Source of the DNA: Anaerolinea sp.
GTDB lineage: Bacteria; Chloroflexota; Anaerolineae; Anaerolineales; Anaerolineaceae
DNA length: 7,118 nt
NCBI GenBank assembly: GCA_013824385.1
Contig: PNNU01000175.1
Coordinates: forward strand, 1-7,118
Direction of reading: 5' to 3'
Part shown: positions 6,710-7,118 of the stretch, one piece after another
Layout: each line of letters begins with the position of its first letter
Position numbering within the stretch: position 1 is the first letter of the stretch
The notes under the pieces: model-generated
What the model was told of the DNA's origin: nothing
Database searches by the model: none
The model's input: only the letters and a program-made list of their open reading frames with translations
Position numbers and translations under genes: made by a program

Positions 6710-7118
6710 CTACAAGTCTTTATTGTTGAGGTAAAAGACTTCAACCAAAGGTACCTGGCGTTTGATTTCGGCAATCAATGGGTAACTTCCCGTAAGTGTT
6801 CCATCCGAGGTAAGAGTTTCAAGTTTTAACGCCGGGGCTGAAATAGTTTTTGCTTCAAAATTACTTGAGGCGCCCTTGATGCTGTGGGCGAGAAAATGGA
6901 TTTTCTTTGCATCATTATTCAGGAGTGCTTTTTCCATATCGCTAATTGAGGTTTTAATGTGCTCCAGGAATTCTCCCAGAAGCTCAAAGAATGTTGGCAT
7001 ATCATCGCCAAACCTGGGTAATGCTTTTTCAAGATCAAAGAGGTCCGCTGATTTTTGCAGCATGACATCCAGTGAGTTAATGGCTTTCTCTTCAACTCCA
7101 TCATTGGATACGTTTTCA
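6710..7118 (-). CDS. HPt phosphotransfer domain, C-terminal end of a probable hybrid histidine kinase (partial)
   Basis: The visible 135 codons end at a TAG (6712-6710) and remain open to the right edge, so the gene very likely begins outside the window. The first 20 or so residues form an acidic, low-complexity linker (ENVSNDGVEEKA). An HPt four-helix bundle follows: FDLEKALPRFGDD, then FFELLGEFLEHI, then the phospho-acceptor helix FLAHSIKGASSNF with the histidine encoded at 6886-6884, then a helix with ALKLETL. Such domains accept phosphate from a receiver domain and pass it on in a phosphorelay. A linker followed by an HPt at the extreme C-terminus is usual for hybrid sensor kinases with receiver domains. 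A stand-alone HPt starting at the ATG at 7063 is possible, but the upstream frame stays open and no ribosome site is evident there. Its own terminator follows directly, so it is not co-transcribed with the cyclase operon. Confidence 0.85.
   Translation of the reverse strand, partial: ENVSNDGVEEKAINSLDVMLQKSADLFDLEKALPRFGDDMPTFFELLGEFLEHIKTSISDMEKALLNNDAKKIHFLAHSIKGASSNFEAKTISAPALKLETLTSDGTLTGSYPLIAEIKRQVPLVEVFYLNNKDL

Noticed and set aside
6919..7104. Minus-strand 61-codon frame overlapping the HPt gene.
   Set aside because: It is an out-of-frame shadow of the HPt coding sequence, which has the clear phospho-acceptor motif.

Overview
The window reads as a bacterial signal-transduction locus of moderate G+C. 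It holds two large cytoplasmic sensor enzymes for cyclic di-GMP turnover, one small membrane protein, and the C-terminal end of what is probably a hybrid histidine kinase. The style of the proteins (long PAS/GAF chains, the 'RAYDATLEGWAHALELRDKETQGHS' type of HD-GYP entry split here as RAYDATLEGW and ALELRDKETQGHS, and a small two-helix protein ending in an IEENTR motif) resembles Chloroflexota of the class Anaerolineae. That assignment is inferred from protein style and no taxonomic marker gene is present.

Layout. Positions 1-3801, minus strand: a gene cut by the left edge, open for 1267 codons from its ATG. It encodes at least six PAS domains, two GAF domains and the first half of an HD-GYP phosphodiesterase domain. 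Positions 3812-6133, minus strand: a complete 773-residue protein with three GAF-like domains and a C-terminal GGDEF diguanylate cyclase. This gene lies directly upstream of the first, with only 10 bases between stop and ATG, so the two almost certainly share a transcript. Positions 6134-6302: a divergent intergenic region with candidate promoters on both strands and a strong 17-bp hairpin. Positions 6303-6626, plus strand: a 107-residue two-helix membrane protein of unknown function. Positions 6670-6709: a bidirectional intrinsic terminator between converging genes. Positions 6710-7118, minus strand: the C-terminal HPt phosphotransfer domain of a protein whose start lies beyond the right edge.

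How it fits together. The cyclase makes cyclic di-GMP and carries an intact product-inhibition site (RETD). The HD-GYP protein would degrade the same molecule. A tandem synthase/hydrolase pair, each with its own set of ligand-sensing domains and no membrane segment, suggests one locus that sets the local cyclic di-GMP level from several cytoplasmic cues. The HPt protein is a separate transcription unit and its link to the pair is only one of proximity. No gene-free stretch longer than 300 bases exists. I saw no RNA gene, CRISPR array, mobile element or clearly new system. The least explained parts are the hairpin in the leader of the small membrane protein and the uncharacterised first 75 residues of the cyclase.
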